Below, piece after piece: positions 1 to 6,758 of a stretch of DNA of 6,758 nt. The position numbers and the translations under genes were made by a program. This DNA comes from Planctomycetota bacterium (GTDB taxonomy: Bacteria > Planctomycetota > Planctomycetia > Isosphaerales > Isosphaeraceae): assembly GCA_021807585.1 (NCBI GenBank), contig JAKBCQ010000143.1, positions 1 to 6,758 of the forward strand. The letters are read 5' to 3'. Below the pieces are notes generated by a model. The model was given only the letters and a program-made list of their open reading frames with translations, was not told the DNA's origin and did not search any database. Each line of letters begins with the position of its first letter. Positions within the stretch are counted from its first letter, which is position 1.

Positions 1-1248
1 GTGAACGAATCCGCGTTTCACCCCTCCTCCGGCGAGCCACATCGAAAAGCCCGTGCTGTGATGATCGCGTCCCTTTGACCCCTCCGAAGTCGGCGTCCGT
101 CCGAACTCCCCTCCCCAAAGTACGAGCGTGTCTTCAAGCAAACCCCGCGACTTGAGATCGAGCAACAACGCCGCAATCGGTTGATCACTCTTTTGCGCAT
201 GATTGCGGTGATTGGTGATGTCGCCGTGATCGTCCCACGGCTGACCGTCGCCGTAATAGATCTGCACGACCCGCACGCCCCGTTCCACAAGTCGACGAGC
301 GATCAAACACGCGTCGGCGAACTCTCCCGCTCCGTAAAGATCGCGCGATCGCTTCGTTTCACGACCCAGGTCGAACGCGTCGCTCGCCGCGAATTGCATC
401 CGATACGCGATCTCGAGCGAGGCGATCCGCGACTCGAGCGGCTCGTCGCGATCGCGTTCGTCGCTGTGCGAACGATTCAGCCGCGCGATCAGATCGAGCT
501 GCTCGCGCTGAGCCTCGGCGCCGATTCGTCGATTGCGAATATCTCGAATCATGGAATCGGGGTTGACGTTGCGATTGTTGATATGAGTTCCCTGATACAC
601 TCCCGGCAAGAAGCTGTTGCTCCAGAGCTGCGGGCCGACGACGGGCTTGCCGGGACAAAGCACGACGAACCCCGGCAGGTTGCGATTCTCGCTCCCCAGG
701 CCGAACGTGAGCCACGATCCCAGACTGGGCCGGATCGGCTGCATGTTTCCCGAATTCATCATCAGTAACGAAGGTTCATGATTGGGATTATCGGTGTAAA
801 GCGATCGAATCACGCACAACTCGTCGGCGACCGTCCCCAGCCTGGGGAAGATCTCGCCGATCTCGATCCCGCTCTCGCCCCGTTTTTCAAAGCGAAACGG
901 CGAAGGCATGATTTTGCCGGTGTTCTTCCGCTTGGGATCGATCGCCCCCGCGGGAGGCGCTTGCCCCGCGTAACGCGCAAGCGCGGGCTTGGGATCAAAC
1001 GTATCCACATGCGAAGGTCCGCCATTCATGAACAGGAAAATCACCCGCTTCGCTTTCGGCGGAAAATGCGGCGGCCGAGGCGCGAGCGGATCGCTCGGCG
1101 GCCTCGCCTCGTCGGCGGTCGCCTCGGTCGCCAACAGCCCCGCTTCGGCGAAAGCACCCGCCATTCCAAGCGCGCCGAAACCCCCGCCGATCCGCCCCAG
1201 CCACTCGCGACGCGTCGATAAGCCGTCGTTCGCTCCATCCCAATTCAT
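1..1248 (-). CDS. DUF1501 family protein, Tat-exported (3' end beyond left edge)
   Basis: Starts at the ATG at 1248-1246 and stays open to base 1 (416 codons); the stop lies outside the window. The sequence shows a twin-arginine signal, TRREWLG at residues 12-18, followed by a Gly/Ala-rich hydrophobic stretch to about residue 40. The family core starts with VIFLFMNGGPSHVDTFDPK (about 69-87), whose Asp82 sits where metal-binding residues occur in the alkaline-phosphatase-like fold. Next come HEPSLLMMNSG (157-167), WDDHGD (338-343), GGEFGRTP (379-386) and GRDHHS (393-398), the His/Asp-rich end of the family. A GGAGG ribosome binding site lies 6 bases before the ATG. An alternative ATG four bases upstream is in another frame and gives a non-family protein. 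Members usually have about 420-480 residues, so only the last few dozen should be missing. DUF1501 proteins are distant relatives of sulfatases and phosphatases, but their substrate is not established. The gene lies 51 bases after the cytochrome-like gene and is probably co-transcribed with it. Confidence 0.95.
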   Translation of the reverse strand, partial: MNWDGANDGLSTRREWLGRIGGGFGALGMAGAFAEAGLLATEATADEARPPSDPLAPRPPHFPPKAKRVIFLFMNGGPSHVDTFDPKPALARYAGQAPPAGAIDPKRKNTGKIMPSPFRFEKRGESGIEIGEIFPRLGTVADELCVIRSLYTDNPNHEPSLLMMNSGNMQPIRPSLGSWLTFGLGSENRNLPGFVVLCPGKPVVGPQLWSNSFLPGVYQGTHINNRNVNPDSMIRDIRNRRIGAEAQREQLDLIARLNRSHSDERDRDEPLESRIASLEIAYRMQFAASDAFDLGRETKRSRDLYGAGEFADACLIARRLVERGVRVVQIYYGDGQPWDDHGDITNHRNHAQKSDQPIAALLLDLKSRGLLEDTLVLWGGEFGRTPTSEGSKGRDHHSTGFSMWLAGGGVKRGFVH

Positions 1249-1254
1249 ACATCG

Positions 1255-1259
1255 CCTCC
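1255..1259 (-). promoter_or_regulatory. Ribosome binding site of the DUF1501 gene
   Basis: On the minus strand the bases GGAGG lie 6 bases before the ATG at 1248. This is a near-ideal Shine-Dalgarno sequence and spacing. It decides between two nearby ATGs, because the frame it serves gives a full DUF1501 protein with a twin-arginine signal, while the ATG at 1252 opens an unrelated frame. Confidence 0.75.
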
Positions 1260-1286
1260 GCATAACATTAAGTATCAATCGGGCGA

Positions 1287-1304
1287 ATTGATTTATGAAT
1301 CAAT
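1287..1304 (-). repeat. AT-rich 7-bp inverted repeat overlapping a stop codon
   Basis: ATTGATT and AATCAAT are perfect inverted repeats separated by a 4-base loop (CATA on the minus strand). The downstream gene-pair partner begins about 40 bases further on, and the TGA stop of the cytochrome-like gene (1302-1300) lies inside the first arm. There is no GC-rich stem and no following T-run, so it does not look like an intrinsic terminator. It might be a weak mRNA hairpin between co-transcribed genes, or chance in AT-rich DNA. Confidence 0.35.
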
Positions 1305-4047
1305 CTATAAAAATAAACTCGTTTGATGAAAGAAGCGATTGAGCGTAACGTTCGCGTCGCGACAACCCGTCGCCGCGCGCTCGATCGCGGTCTTCCCCCG
1401 AGAGGTATTCGATCGCGAGGCGAACTTCGTCGTCGCCGGCGCGGCGCGCGAATAAGAGCGAATAAGCGCGTTGAATCAGAGCCGAGTCGTCCCCCGGCGC
1501 CTCGCGTTCGAGCCGCGCGACGAGAGCCTTCGCACTTTTCATCATGAATTCATCGTTCAATACAAAAAGCTGTTGCAAGGGGGTCGTCGTCCGCGTTCGT
1601 TCCGAGCACGTGATGTTGGGATCGGGGAAATCAAACGCCCGCAACAGCGGAGCGAGATCGTGGCGGCTGATCTTCGCGTAAAACGTCCGCCGCCGCGCCG
1701 CGGGATCGTCGAGCGAGAACGAAGGCCCGCCGATCGTCAAATCAAGCTCACCCGTCGCAGCCAAGATCGCGTCCCGCCACGGCTCGACCTCCAAGCGACG
1801 TCGGTTCATCCGCCACATCAACCGGTTCTCGGGATCAAGCTCGTTCGCCCTCGCGTCGAAACGACCGCTGCGGCGATAAGCGTTTGTAAGCATGATCGCG
1901 CGATGTAGCGATTTGATCGACCAACCCCCCGAGATAAACCGGCTCGCCAAGTGATCGAGCAACGCGGGATGCGAGGGGCGTTCGCCGAGCGCGCCGAAAT
2001 TACTCGGCGTTCCCGTCAGTCCCCGACCAAAATGATGCGCCCAAACGCGATTGACAAAAACCCGCGCCGTCAGCGGATTCGATCGATCGACGATCGCTTT
2101 CGCGAGCTCGAGCCGCCCCGAGCCGACCCGAAACGGCGACGATTCACCCCCCGTCGCCGAGAGAAACCGACGCGGAACGATCGGACCGAGCTTCTTGGAA
2201 TCGCCGCGAATTAATACGTTCATATCCACGGGCTTTGGGCCGTCTTTGAGAGCGTGAGTCGTCGGATATTTCGCCGGCGCGGCCTTCCTCATCCGTTCCA
2301 CGGCGTCCCGAAGCGCCGCGAGCTTCACCTTCGTTTCGCCTTCGGGATTCGCCTCAACCTGCTTGCTCGTGATCGCCAGTACGCCGTTTTTCCCCGTCAG
2401 CGCCTCGACGAGCGACTTCTCGTCTTCGGCGAATCGCTTCTCCTCATCCGACCCCTTGGCCGAACGCCGCGCCGCGATCGCTCGCAAGACGCGATTTTCG
2501 AGCGCGTTCGCCAGGAAAACCGCCTCGGCGGTCGCCTCGCCCCGCTCCGACGCGTAACCGCGGCGATCGATCAACTTGCGCCATTCCAACAGCCAAGAAT
2601 CGTTCGCTTCGTCTTGCGGTTTGAGGAACGCGATCCAGCGCTTCAGAAGCGCCGCATCCAATCCGTCGCGCCGCGCGATTTCATCGGCGCCGGCGGTCGA
2701 AAAATCCCCCGCGTTCCAAACCGCGACGATATAACGCGCGATCCGATTCACACGCTCGCCGACGATCCGTTCGGCCTCCGCTTTGAGGAACGTTTCGGCC
2801 TCGGCCTCCTTGGCCTTCACAGCGGTCTGGGCTTGATCGTAAGCCTTCACTTCCTCGGCCGAGACGAGCGGAACCTCGTCGTACTCGGACCCCGCGAAAA
2901 CCCCCGCCAACGCGTAGTAATCGGTCGTCGGAATTGGATCAAACTTATGATCATGACACCGGGCGCACGCGACCGTCAGCCCGAGCACGCCGCGCGTCAA
3001 CGTGTCGATCCGATCGTCGATCTGATCGAACTTCTTGGGGTCGCCGTAATAGACCGGCCCGATCGCGAAAAACCCCAACGCCGCCAGCCGATCGGGCTTG
3101 CCGGGAGCGTCGAGCAGATCCCCCGCGATCTGATTCATCAAAAATTGATCATAAGGCATATCGGAGTTGAACGCCGCGGCGACCCAATCGCGATACCGGA
3201 AGCCGTTGGGATAAAGCCGGGGCTGAAACGAATGCGCCTGGTCTTCGCCATATCGAGCGATGTCGAGCCAGTGTCTTCCCCAGCGAACGCCGTATTGCGG
3301 CGAGGCGAGCAGGCGATCGATCACCTTGGCGAACGCGTCTGGGGAATCGTCGTTGAGAAACGCGTCGACCTCGGCGGGCGCGGGAGGAAGGCCGATCAGG
3401 TCGAACGTCGCACGCCGAATCAATGTTCGTTTATCCGCCTGAGGAACGGGATTGATCGCGTGCTTATGCAATTCGGAATCGATGAATCCGTCGATCGCGG
3501 TCGTCGAATCGACCGACGGGGGCGCGGCGTCGACGATCGGCTGGAACGACCAAAACGCGCGCTGCGCCTCGGTGATCGTCGACGAAGAGGGTTGCGATTG
3601 AGACGCCGATCTCGAATCGACGGGAGTTGACGCGTCGGCGGTTCCAGGCCACGGAGCTCCCCGCCGCACCCATTCGACCAGGATGTCGATCTCCTTATCG
3701 TCGAGCTTCTTTTTCGGGGGCATCTGAACGTCCCCCGTGTACCGAACCGCATGAATGAGCGCGCTTTGATCGGGTTCGCCGGGTGTGACGATCGACCCCG
3801 ATTCACCCCCTTTGCGCATCGCCTCATTCGAATCGAGCCTTAAACCCGCCTTCTGCTTGTCGGGTCCATGGCACGCGATACAGCGCACAAGAAGCAACGG
3901 GCGCACCTTCGATTCAAAAAAGATCAACGCGTCGCCGGAAGGCTTGGCGGGCGGCTCGGCGGCGCGACCGGGAGCGACATGCAAACCAAAGACCGCGAAC
4001 GCGATCAAGATCGCTCGGCCCGCTTGCGGAAGTGTTTGAAGAGCCAT
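1300..4047 (-). CDS. PSCyt1/DUF1549/DUF1553 planctomycete cytochrome c-type protein
   Basis: A 915-residue exported protein with the standard planctomycete architecture. Residues 1-30 form a Sec signal peptide (Arg11, hydrophobic AILIAFAVFGLHVA, likely cleavage after GRAA). The PSCyt1 domain follows, with the haem c motif CIACHG (56-61) and a downstream MPP (109-111) whose Met is a likely axial ligand. A Ser/Thr/Pro-rich linker (about 140-158) leads to DUF1549 (about 185-390), which carries a second CxxCH, CARCHDHKFDP (361-371). A charged, probably helical or coiled-coil section (about 395-600) precedes DUF1553 (about 644-905), with motifs FVNRVWAHHFGRGL and FGALGERPSHPALLDHLASR. The end, LLSSNEFIFID, is typical of the family. 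The frame is open back to an ATG at 4158, but I chose 4047 because it places the signal peptide at the N-terminus and a promoter-like sequence lies between the two ATGs. The ribosome binding site is weak (GCGGGA-like). Family members pair with DUF1501 proteins, as here. Their biochemical role is unproven; electron transfer in the periplasm linked to polymer breakdown is an inference. Confidence 0.95.
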   Translation of the reverse strand: MALQTLPQAGRAILIAFAVFGLHVAPGRAAEPPAKPSGDALIFFESKVRPLLLVRCIACHGPDKQKAGLRLDSNEAMRKGGESGSIVTPGEPDQSALIHAVRYTGDVQMPPKKKLDDKEIDILVEWVRRGAPWPGTADASTPVDSRSASQSQPSSSTITEAQRAFWSFQPIVDAAPPSVDSTTAIDGFIDSELHKHAINPVPQADKRTLIRRATFDLIGLPPAPAEVDAFLNDDSPDAFAKVIDRLLASPQYGVRWGRHWLDIARYGEDQAHSFQPRLYPNGFRYRDWVAAAFNSDMPYDQFLMNQIAGDLLDAPGKPDRLAALGFFAIGPVYYGDPKKFDQIDDRIDTLTRGVLGLTVACARCHDHKFDPIPTTDYYALAGVFAGSEYDEVPLVSAEEVKAYDQAQTAVKAKEAEAETFLKAEAERIVGERVNRIARYIVAVWNAGDFSTAGADEIARRDGLDAALLKRWIAFLKPQDEANDSWLLEWRKLIDRRGYASERGEATAEAVFLANALENRVLRAIAARRSAKGSDEEKRFAEDEKSLVEALTGKNGVLAITSKQVEANPEGETKVKLAALRDAVERMRKAAPAKYPTTHALKDGPKPVDMNVLIRGDSKKLGPIVPRRFLSATGGESSPFRVGSGRLELAKAIVDRSNPLTARVFVNRVWAHHFGRGLTGTPSNFGALGERPSHPALLDHLASRFISGGWSIKSLHRAIMLTNAYRRSGRFDARANELDPENRLMWRMNRRRLEVEPWRDAILAATGELDLTIGGPSFSLDDPAARRRTFYAKISRHDLAPLLRAFDFPDPNITCSERTRTTTPLQQLFVLNDEFMMKSAKALVARLEREAPGDDSALIQRAYSLLFARRAGDDEVRLAIEYLSGEDRDRARGDGLSRRERYAQSLLSSNEFIFID

Positions 4048-4107
4048 CGTCCCGCCCCGGCGCCAGGAATCGAAACCTTCAGGCAGCGCGTTTCGCTTGA
4101 GTTTAAG

Positions 4108-4137
4108 ATCGTAACTTATTGAGCGATTGTTTGACAA
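4108..4137 (-). promoter_or_regulatory. Candidate sigma70-type promoter of the cytochrome-like gene
   Basis: On the minus strand TTGTCA (4137-4132, five of six bases of the -35 consensus) is followed after 18 bases by TACGAT (4113-4108, four of six of the -10 consensus). Transcription would start near 4100, giving a leader of about 50 bases before the ATG at 4047. The placement also argues against use of the upstream in-frame ATG at 4158. Found by eye only; planctomycete promoters are poorly characterised and the -10 match is modest. Confidence 0.35.
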
Positions 4138-4202
4138 TATCCGACCGAAAAGTTCCAACCCATTAAACTTATCTATGTGTGCTTATCGAAATCAGGCCCG
4201 CC

Positions 4203-4216
4203 GAACGCCGGCGTTC
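4203..4216. repeat. Perfect 14-bp palindrome, possible operator
   Basis: GAACGCCGGCGTTC is a perfect palindrome with no spacer. It lies in non-coding DNA, about 65 bases upstream of the -35-like element of the cytochrome-like gene. The symmetry and position would suit a dimeric regulator's binding site. No regulator is encoded in the window and the motif does not match one I can name, so the function is inference. Confidence 0.4.
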
Positions 4217-4343
4217 CGATCGTTTCAATTCAGAGGCTATCCGGAAAAGCTCCCGAAACCCAATCGGCTCGATTTTACCGGATTCGGCGCCAATTCACAA
4301 ATAGAACCAATATACGTTAAATATCTAGATGTCGGTTCGTTCT

Positions 4344-4465
4344 GATTGGGAGGGCGGACCTCCCGGTGAGCCTCTTTTTTTAAACTCAGGCGACGAGGCC
4401 GATTTTTTTGGTCAATAATCGCAAGCATCATAATATGGCTCACCAGGAGGTTCGCCCTACGAATT
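4344..4465. repeat. 29-bp imperfect inverted repeat flanking a 64-base AT-rich core
   Basis: The left arm (4344-4372, read on the minus strand) and the right arm (4437-4465, plus strand) both read GGCTCACC-x-GGAGGT-x-CGCCCT and then reach AAT; 24 of 29 positions agree. The core (4373-4436) holds two T7 runs. The left arm also contains its own short hairpin, GGGAGG/CCTCCC, at 4348-4364. The right arm merges into the tandem array, and the left arm contains an inverted copy of the array unit. No clear target-site duplication flanks it. It could be a miniature element, a remnant of a dispersed repeat, or a structured RNA or DNA hairpin. No transposase is nearby. Confidence 0.6.
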
Positions 4466-4576
4466 TTGGATCGCCTTTTCAATTTCGGATCGTACTTCCA
4501 ATTGTGGATAACCCTCCCAATTATGGATCGGCCATCCAGTTTCTTGTTCATCCTTCCAATTCTCGCTTCATCTTAA
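4443..4576. repeat. Degenerate 19-bp tandem repeat array, about seven units
   Basis: Units begin at 4443, 4462, 4481, 4500, 4519, 4538 and 4558. The plus-strand consensus is AATTNTGGATCGNCCTTCC. The units at 4462, 4481, 4500 and 4519 are the best: all keep AATT at positions 1-4 and GGAT at 7-10, with exact 19-base spacing. The unit at 4538 is 20 bases long and diverged, and the first and last are partial matches. Because 19 is not a multiple of three, this is not a repeated peptide. It ends about 40 bases from the stop of the beta-helix-like gene. Function is unknown. Confidence 0.7.
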
Positions 4577-4614
4577 AGACCGCCGAATATGTGGATTTAT
4601 TACCGGAACGCCTC

Positions 4615-6758
4615 TCACCCCGATCGCCGCGCGAGCGGTTTTTTGCCGTCGATCCGCAGCTCGGCGCCGACGTCGAGCCGCGTCCGTCCTCCCTTGGGAT
4701 TGGGATCGAGCGCCAGTTGGTTCGTCGGTTCCCCCTGCGAATTGATCGGTTCGCCAAGGAACCGAACGGTCGGATGTCCGCCGTTTTGGAGCGGACCCGT
4801 CGCCTCTCGAATATGCGGAGTTCCCCAAACGTGAACCCATTGAAAGCGGACGTCGGGGGTGACGCGGGCGGGCGGCTTGGCGCGATCCGACGCGAGGAAT
4901 CGATCGACTTCGTACGCGTCGCCGATCGCCTGCCATTGAACGAATCCATGCTGAATCGCCGCGGGGTCGCCTAGCAGCAATACCGCCTTGCGCTTATCGC
5001 GTTCCTCAAGATCCATAAATGCGCACCGACTTGACGACACGACCCAGGGGCGAGCCGGCGACGCGTCGAACGCCGCGCCCAGGCTCACGATCGCGCGATT
5101 CGCGGCGATCGTACACCGATTGAGCACTAAATCCGCCCAAAATCGATCCGCCGGGGTCGTCGTCGGCCGCAGCGCGATCGCCGTGTCCCCCGCTCCGATC
5201 GCGCTGTTCTCCAGCCAAACCGCCCCCCGCCCCACCTCGAGCGACAGCGATTCGCCCCCGGTATATAATAATGTGTCGATAATCTCGCACTTCAGGATAT
5301 CTTCGGTCGATTTCGCTCGGTCGCGGTTTCCGTCGGCGTGGAACAAAACAAGATCGCCGCGCCTCCCGGCGACCGGATTCTGCCGCGCGGGACACGTCAT
5401 CCCACAGCCGATCAGCTTGCACCCCCCGTTCTCTACATGAACGAGATAAGGGATGTTCTCATTTTCATCTCGCCTTATAATCACATTTTTGAGAACCAGG
5501 TCGGCGTCTTCGACATAAATCAGATCGGTCGGCGACGACGGGTTGCGCGCCGTCCATTCGAGCGGCTTCGCCCCTTTCGCCTGCGATCGTTCCACCTCGA
5601 TTTCGAGCCCGACTCCGCGCGGCGGACGAATCGTTCGCACCTTATGTTCACCCGAGCCGTTAATCACCTTCACGCGAATCCGAGTCGCTCCGGGCGGGAT
5701 CGCCTGTTTATCAAGAAACGCCCCCAGATCGCCGTCCCAGGGAGAAGCGGTCGCGTCGAAAACGATCGCGAAAACCCCCGGGTCGACCCGCTCTTCGTCG
5801 CGAACCGCGGGACCGAAGCCGGGAAACGGAGCGGGGCCGGGCGCCGCGGCCGTCGTCGGTGTAAAGGTCGTCGTCTTAAACAAGCCGATCGATTTCTCAT
5901 ACAACCAAGGCGCGGGATGAGCCACCTTGCCGACGATCGAACTCGATTCGTCGGACAACCGTTCGAGGTCCGCGATCGGCGCCCACGGTTCGGCGACGGC
6001 GCGGGGCCACGCGCGATCGATCATCCGACTCCCCTTTTCGGAATCCTTCCAAACCTTCCCCGCTTCGGTGAAGTTGCGCATCGTCACCTTGCGGTTTCGT
6101 CCTTGCCCCGTCGCGGTGAAACCCTCCCAGCCGACGAACTGATTGTGAATCCCCCGCCAATCGAGCAGCTTGACGAGCGAACTCTCGTCTTCGCCGCGCG
6201 ATTCAATCATCGAACATTTCTCCGACTCTTCGATCCGAGCCAAAATCGACCCCAGTGCGCTCACGTGAACGCCGTCGCGGGAATCCGCGCCTCGGCCTAG
6301 CGCCCCCACTTCGACGAGCGGCCGGCGGCACGCGAAGACGCTCCGACCCACGCCGATCGTCCAAAGGTGCGAAACGCTCGAAGAAAAACTCGCCGATACG
6401 TCGATGCCGATTCCGCAAATCAAAATCGACCGTAACAGCGCGATCTCGGCGGGACCGCCGGCGAGATCAAACCCCGTCAGATTTTGACCCCGCGCCGTCG
6501 TTCGCAACAACTTGATCCGAGAAGCCCGCGCCGCATTCCCCGCCGTCGACCCCTCGACCCGCACCAGCGCGATCGCCGTCATCGGCTTCCCCACCACCGT
6601 AATCGTGCAATCACGCAGAGTGAGAGTCGAGTTCCGACAAAGAAAGATCGATTTGACGTTTGACGGAGCCCCCTTCAGATCGAAGACGAAGTCGATCCCC
6701 TCGATCACCAGCCGATCCCCCGAATCGAGCGTGATCAACGCGGGATGCTCGCGTAAAT
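4615..6758 (-). CDS. Large beta-helix-like repeat protein (5' end beyond right edge)
   Basis: The frame is open from the right edge and stops with TGA at 4617-4615, giving 713 residues with the N-terminus missing. A TTG at 6738 could serve as a start, but the frame continues beyond it and the text starts mid-domain, so I treat the gene as truncated. It has many short strand-like blocks with alternating hydrophobic residues, such as LVIEGIDFVF, STLTLRDCTITVVG, DLVLKNVIIRRDE and ADLVLNRCTIAANRAIVSLG. These resemble right-handed parallel beta-helix proteins. Two related modules can be seen (about 7-225 and 330-640), each ending in an FVxWxxxG block (FVGWEGF near 207, FVQWQAIGD near 605). A linker rich in Pro, Ala and Thr (about 295-316) joins them. 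No haem motif, catalytic motif or C-terminal membrane anchor is visible. The function is not recognised. Carbohydrate binding or a surface role is possible, and the unseen N-terminus could carry another domain. It has its own gap before the next gene and is probably a separate transcription unit. Confidence 0.85.
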   Translation of the reverse strand, partial: LREHPALITLDSGDRLVIEGIDFVFDLKGAPSNVKSIFLCRNSTLTLRDCTITVVGKPMTAIALVRVEGSTAGNAARASRIKLLRTTARGQNLTGFDLAGGPAEIALLRSILICGIGIDVSASFSSSVSHLWTIGVGRSVFACRRPLVEVGALGRGADSRDGVHVSALGSILARIEESEKCSMIESRGEDESSLVKLLDWRGIHNQFVGWEGFTATGQGRNRKVTMRNFTEAGKVWKDSEKGSRMIDRAWPRAVAEPWAPIADLERLSDESSSIVGKVAHPAPWLYEKSIGLFKTTTFTPTTAAAPGPAPFPGFGPAVRDEERVDPGVFAIVFDATASPWDGDLGAFLDKQAIPPGATRIRVKVINGSGEHKVRTIRPPRGVGLEIEVERSQAKGAKPLEWTARNPSSPTDLIYVEDADLVLKNVIIRRDENENIPYLVHVENGGCKLIGCGMTCPARQNPVAGRRGDLVLFHADGNRDRAKSTEDILKCEIIDTLLYTGGESLSLEVGRGAVWLENSAIGAGDTAIALRPTTTPADRFWADLVLNRCTIAANRAIVSLGAAFDASPARPWVVSSSRCAFMDLEERDKRKAVLLLGDPAAIQHGFVQWQAIGDAYEVDRFLASDRAKPPARVTPDVRFQWVHVWGTPHIREATGPLQNGGHPTVRFLGEPINSQGEPTNQLALDPNPKGGRTRLDVGAELRIDGKKPLARRSG

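Larger units (their letters stand above)
4048..4614. other. 567-base intergenic region with repeats and promoter candidate
   Basis: No credible gene lies here. It is clearly more AT-rich than the flanking genes, with two T7 runs (4375-4381 and 4403-4409). Short open frames exist on both strands, but they span the 19-bp repeat array, lack ribosome binding sites and show no recognisable domain. From the cytochrome-like gene outward it holds a promoter candidate (4108-4137), a perfect palindrome (4203-4216), an inverted repeat (4344-4465) and a degenerate tandem array (4443-4576). No intrinsic terminator was seen directly after the stop codon of the beta-helix-like gene (4615-4617). Confidence 0.7.

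Noticed and set aside
339..350. Perfect palindrome GATCGCGCGATC.
   Set aside because: It lies inside the DUF1501 coding sequence and is readily explained by the general excess of GATCG words and codon use.
2254..3630. A 458-codon open frame on the plus strand.
   Set aside because: It lies wholly opposite the PSCyt1/DUF1549 gene, is very Arg-rich, has no recognisable motif and is explained by GC-rich codon bias on the other strand.
4281..4296. A 16-base imperfect palindrome centred on GGCGCC.
   Set aside because: Four of sixteen positions break the symmetry, and it has no clear position relative to a promoter, so it is too weak to list.
4348..4381. A GC-rich hairpin (GGGAGG/CCTCCC) followed by a T7 run on the plus strand, resembling a terminator.
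   Set aside because: Ten bases separate the stem from the T-run, and no plus-strand gene lies upstream to be terminated. Both flanking genes are on the minus strand, where the run would read as A.
4237..4551. A 104-codon minus-strand frame in the gap between genes.
   Set aside because: It runs through the tandem array and the inverted repeat, and the residues are translations of those repeats. A 19-base period cannot give a conserved peptide repeat. There is no domain evidence.
4443..4576. The repeat array considered as a CRISPR array.
   Set aside because: The units abut directly with no unique spacers, the period is 19 bases, the copies are degenerate, and no cas genes are present.
4408..4974. 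A 188-codon plus-strand frame crossing the repeat array and the end of the beta-helix-like gene.
   Set aside because: About half is the tandem array in one frame and the rest is antisense to a well-supported gene. There is no domain.
5338..6300. A 320-codon open frame on the plus strand.
   Set aside because: It is antisense to the beta-helix-like gene, has Arg-rich low-complexity composition, and shows no domain or ribosome binding site.

Overview
The window looks like chromosomal DNA from a planctomycete, probably of the Isosphaeraceae/Gemmataceae type. The basis is a minus-strand pair of genes found together almost only in that phylum: a planctomycete-type cytochrome c protein (PSCyt1, DUF1549, DUF1553 domains) followed by a twin-arginine DUF1501 protein. 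The DNA is GC-rich, and CGATCG-type words are very frequent. No RNA genes, CRISPR arrays, transposase genes or phage genes were seen.

Layout, read in the direction of transcription (right to left). From the right edge to 4615 lies the 3' part (713 residues) of a large protein rich in beta-helix-like strands. Its N-terminus is outside the window. Two related modules can be recognised in it, joined by a Pro/Ala/Thr-rich linker. A 567-base gap follows (4048-4614). It holds a degenerate 19-bp tandem repeat array (about seven copies), an inverted copy of the same unit that creates a 29-bp imperfect inverted repeat, a perfect 14-bp palindrome and a plausible sigma70-type promoter. From 4047 to 1300 is the 915-residue PSCyt1/DUF1549/DUF1553 protein, with a Sec-type signal peptide. 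After 51 bases with a small AT-rich hairpin, the DUF1501 gene starts at 1248 behind a strong ribosome binding site. It runs off the left edge after 416 codons.

The cytochrome-like protein and the DUF1501 protein are probably co-transcribed and both exported, one by Sec and the other by Tat. Such pairs are abundant in planctomycetes and their exact function is not established. DUF1501 belongs to the alkaline-phosphatase/sulfatase-like fold, so a role in handling sulfated or phosphorylated polymers is a common guess. The beta-helix-like gene is on the same strand, but the long gap and the separate promoter candidate argue against its being in the same operon.

The coding content is ordinary for the phylum. 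The least explained part is the repeat-bearing intergenic region at about 4344-4576. No convincing new multi-gene system was found.
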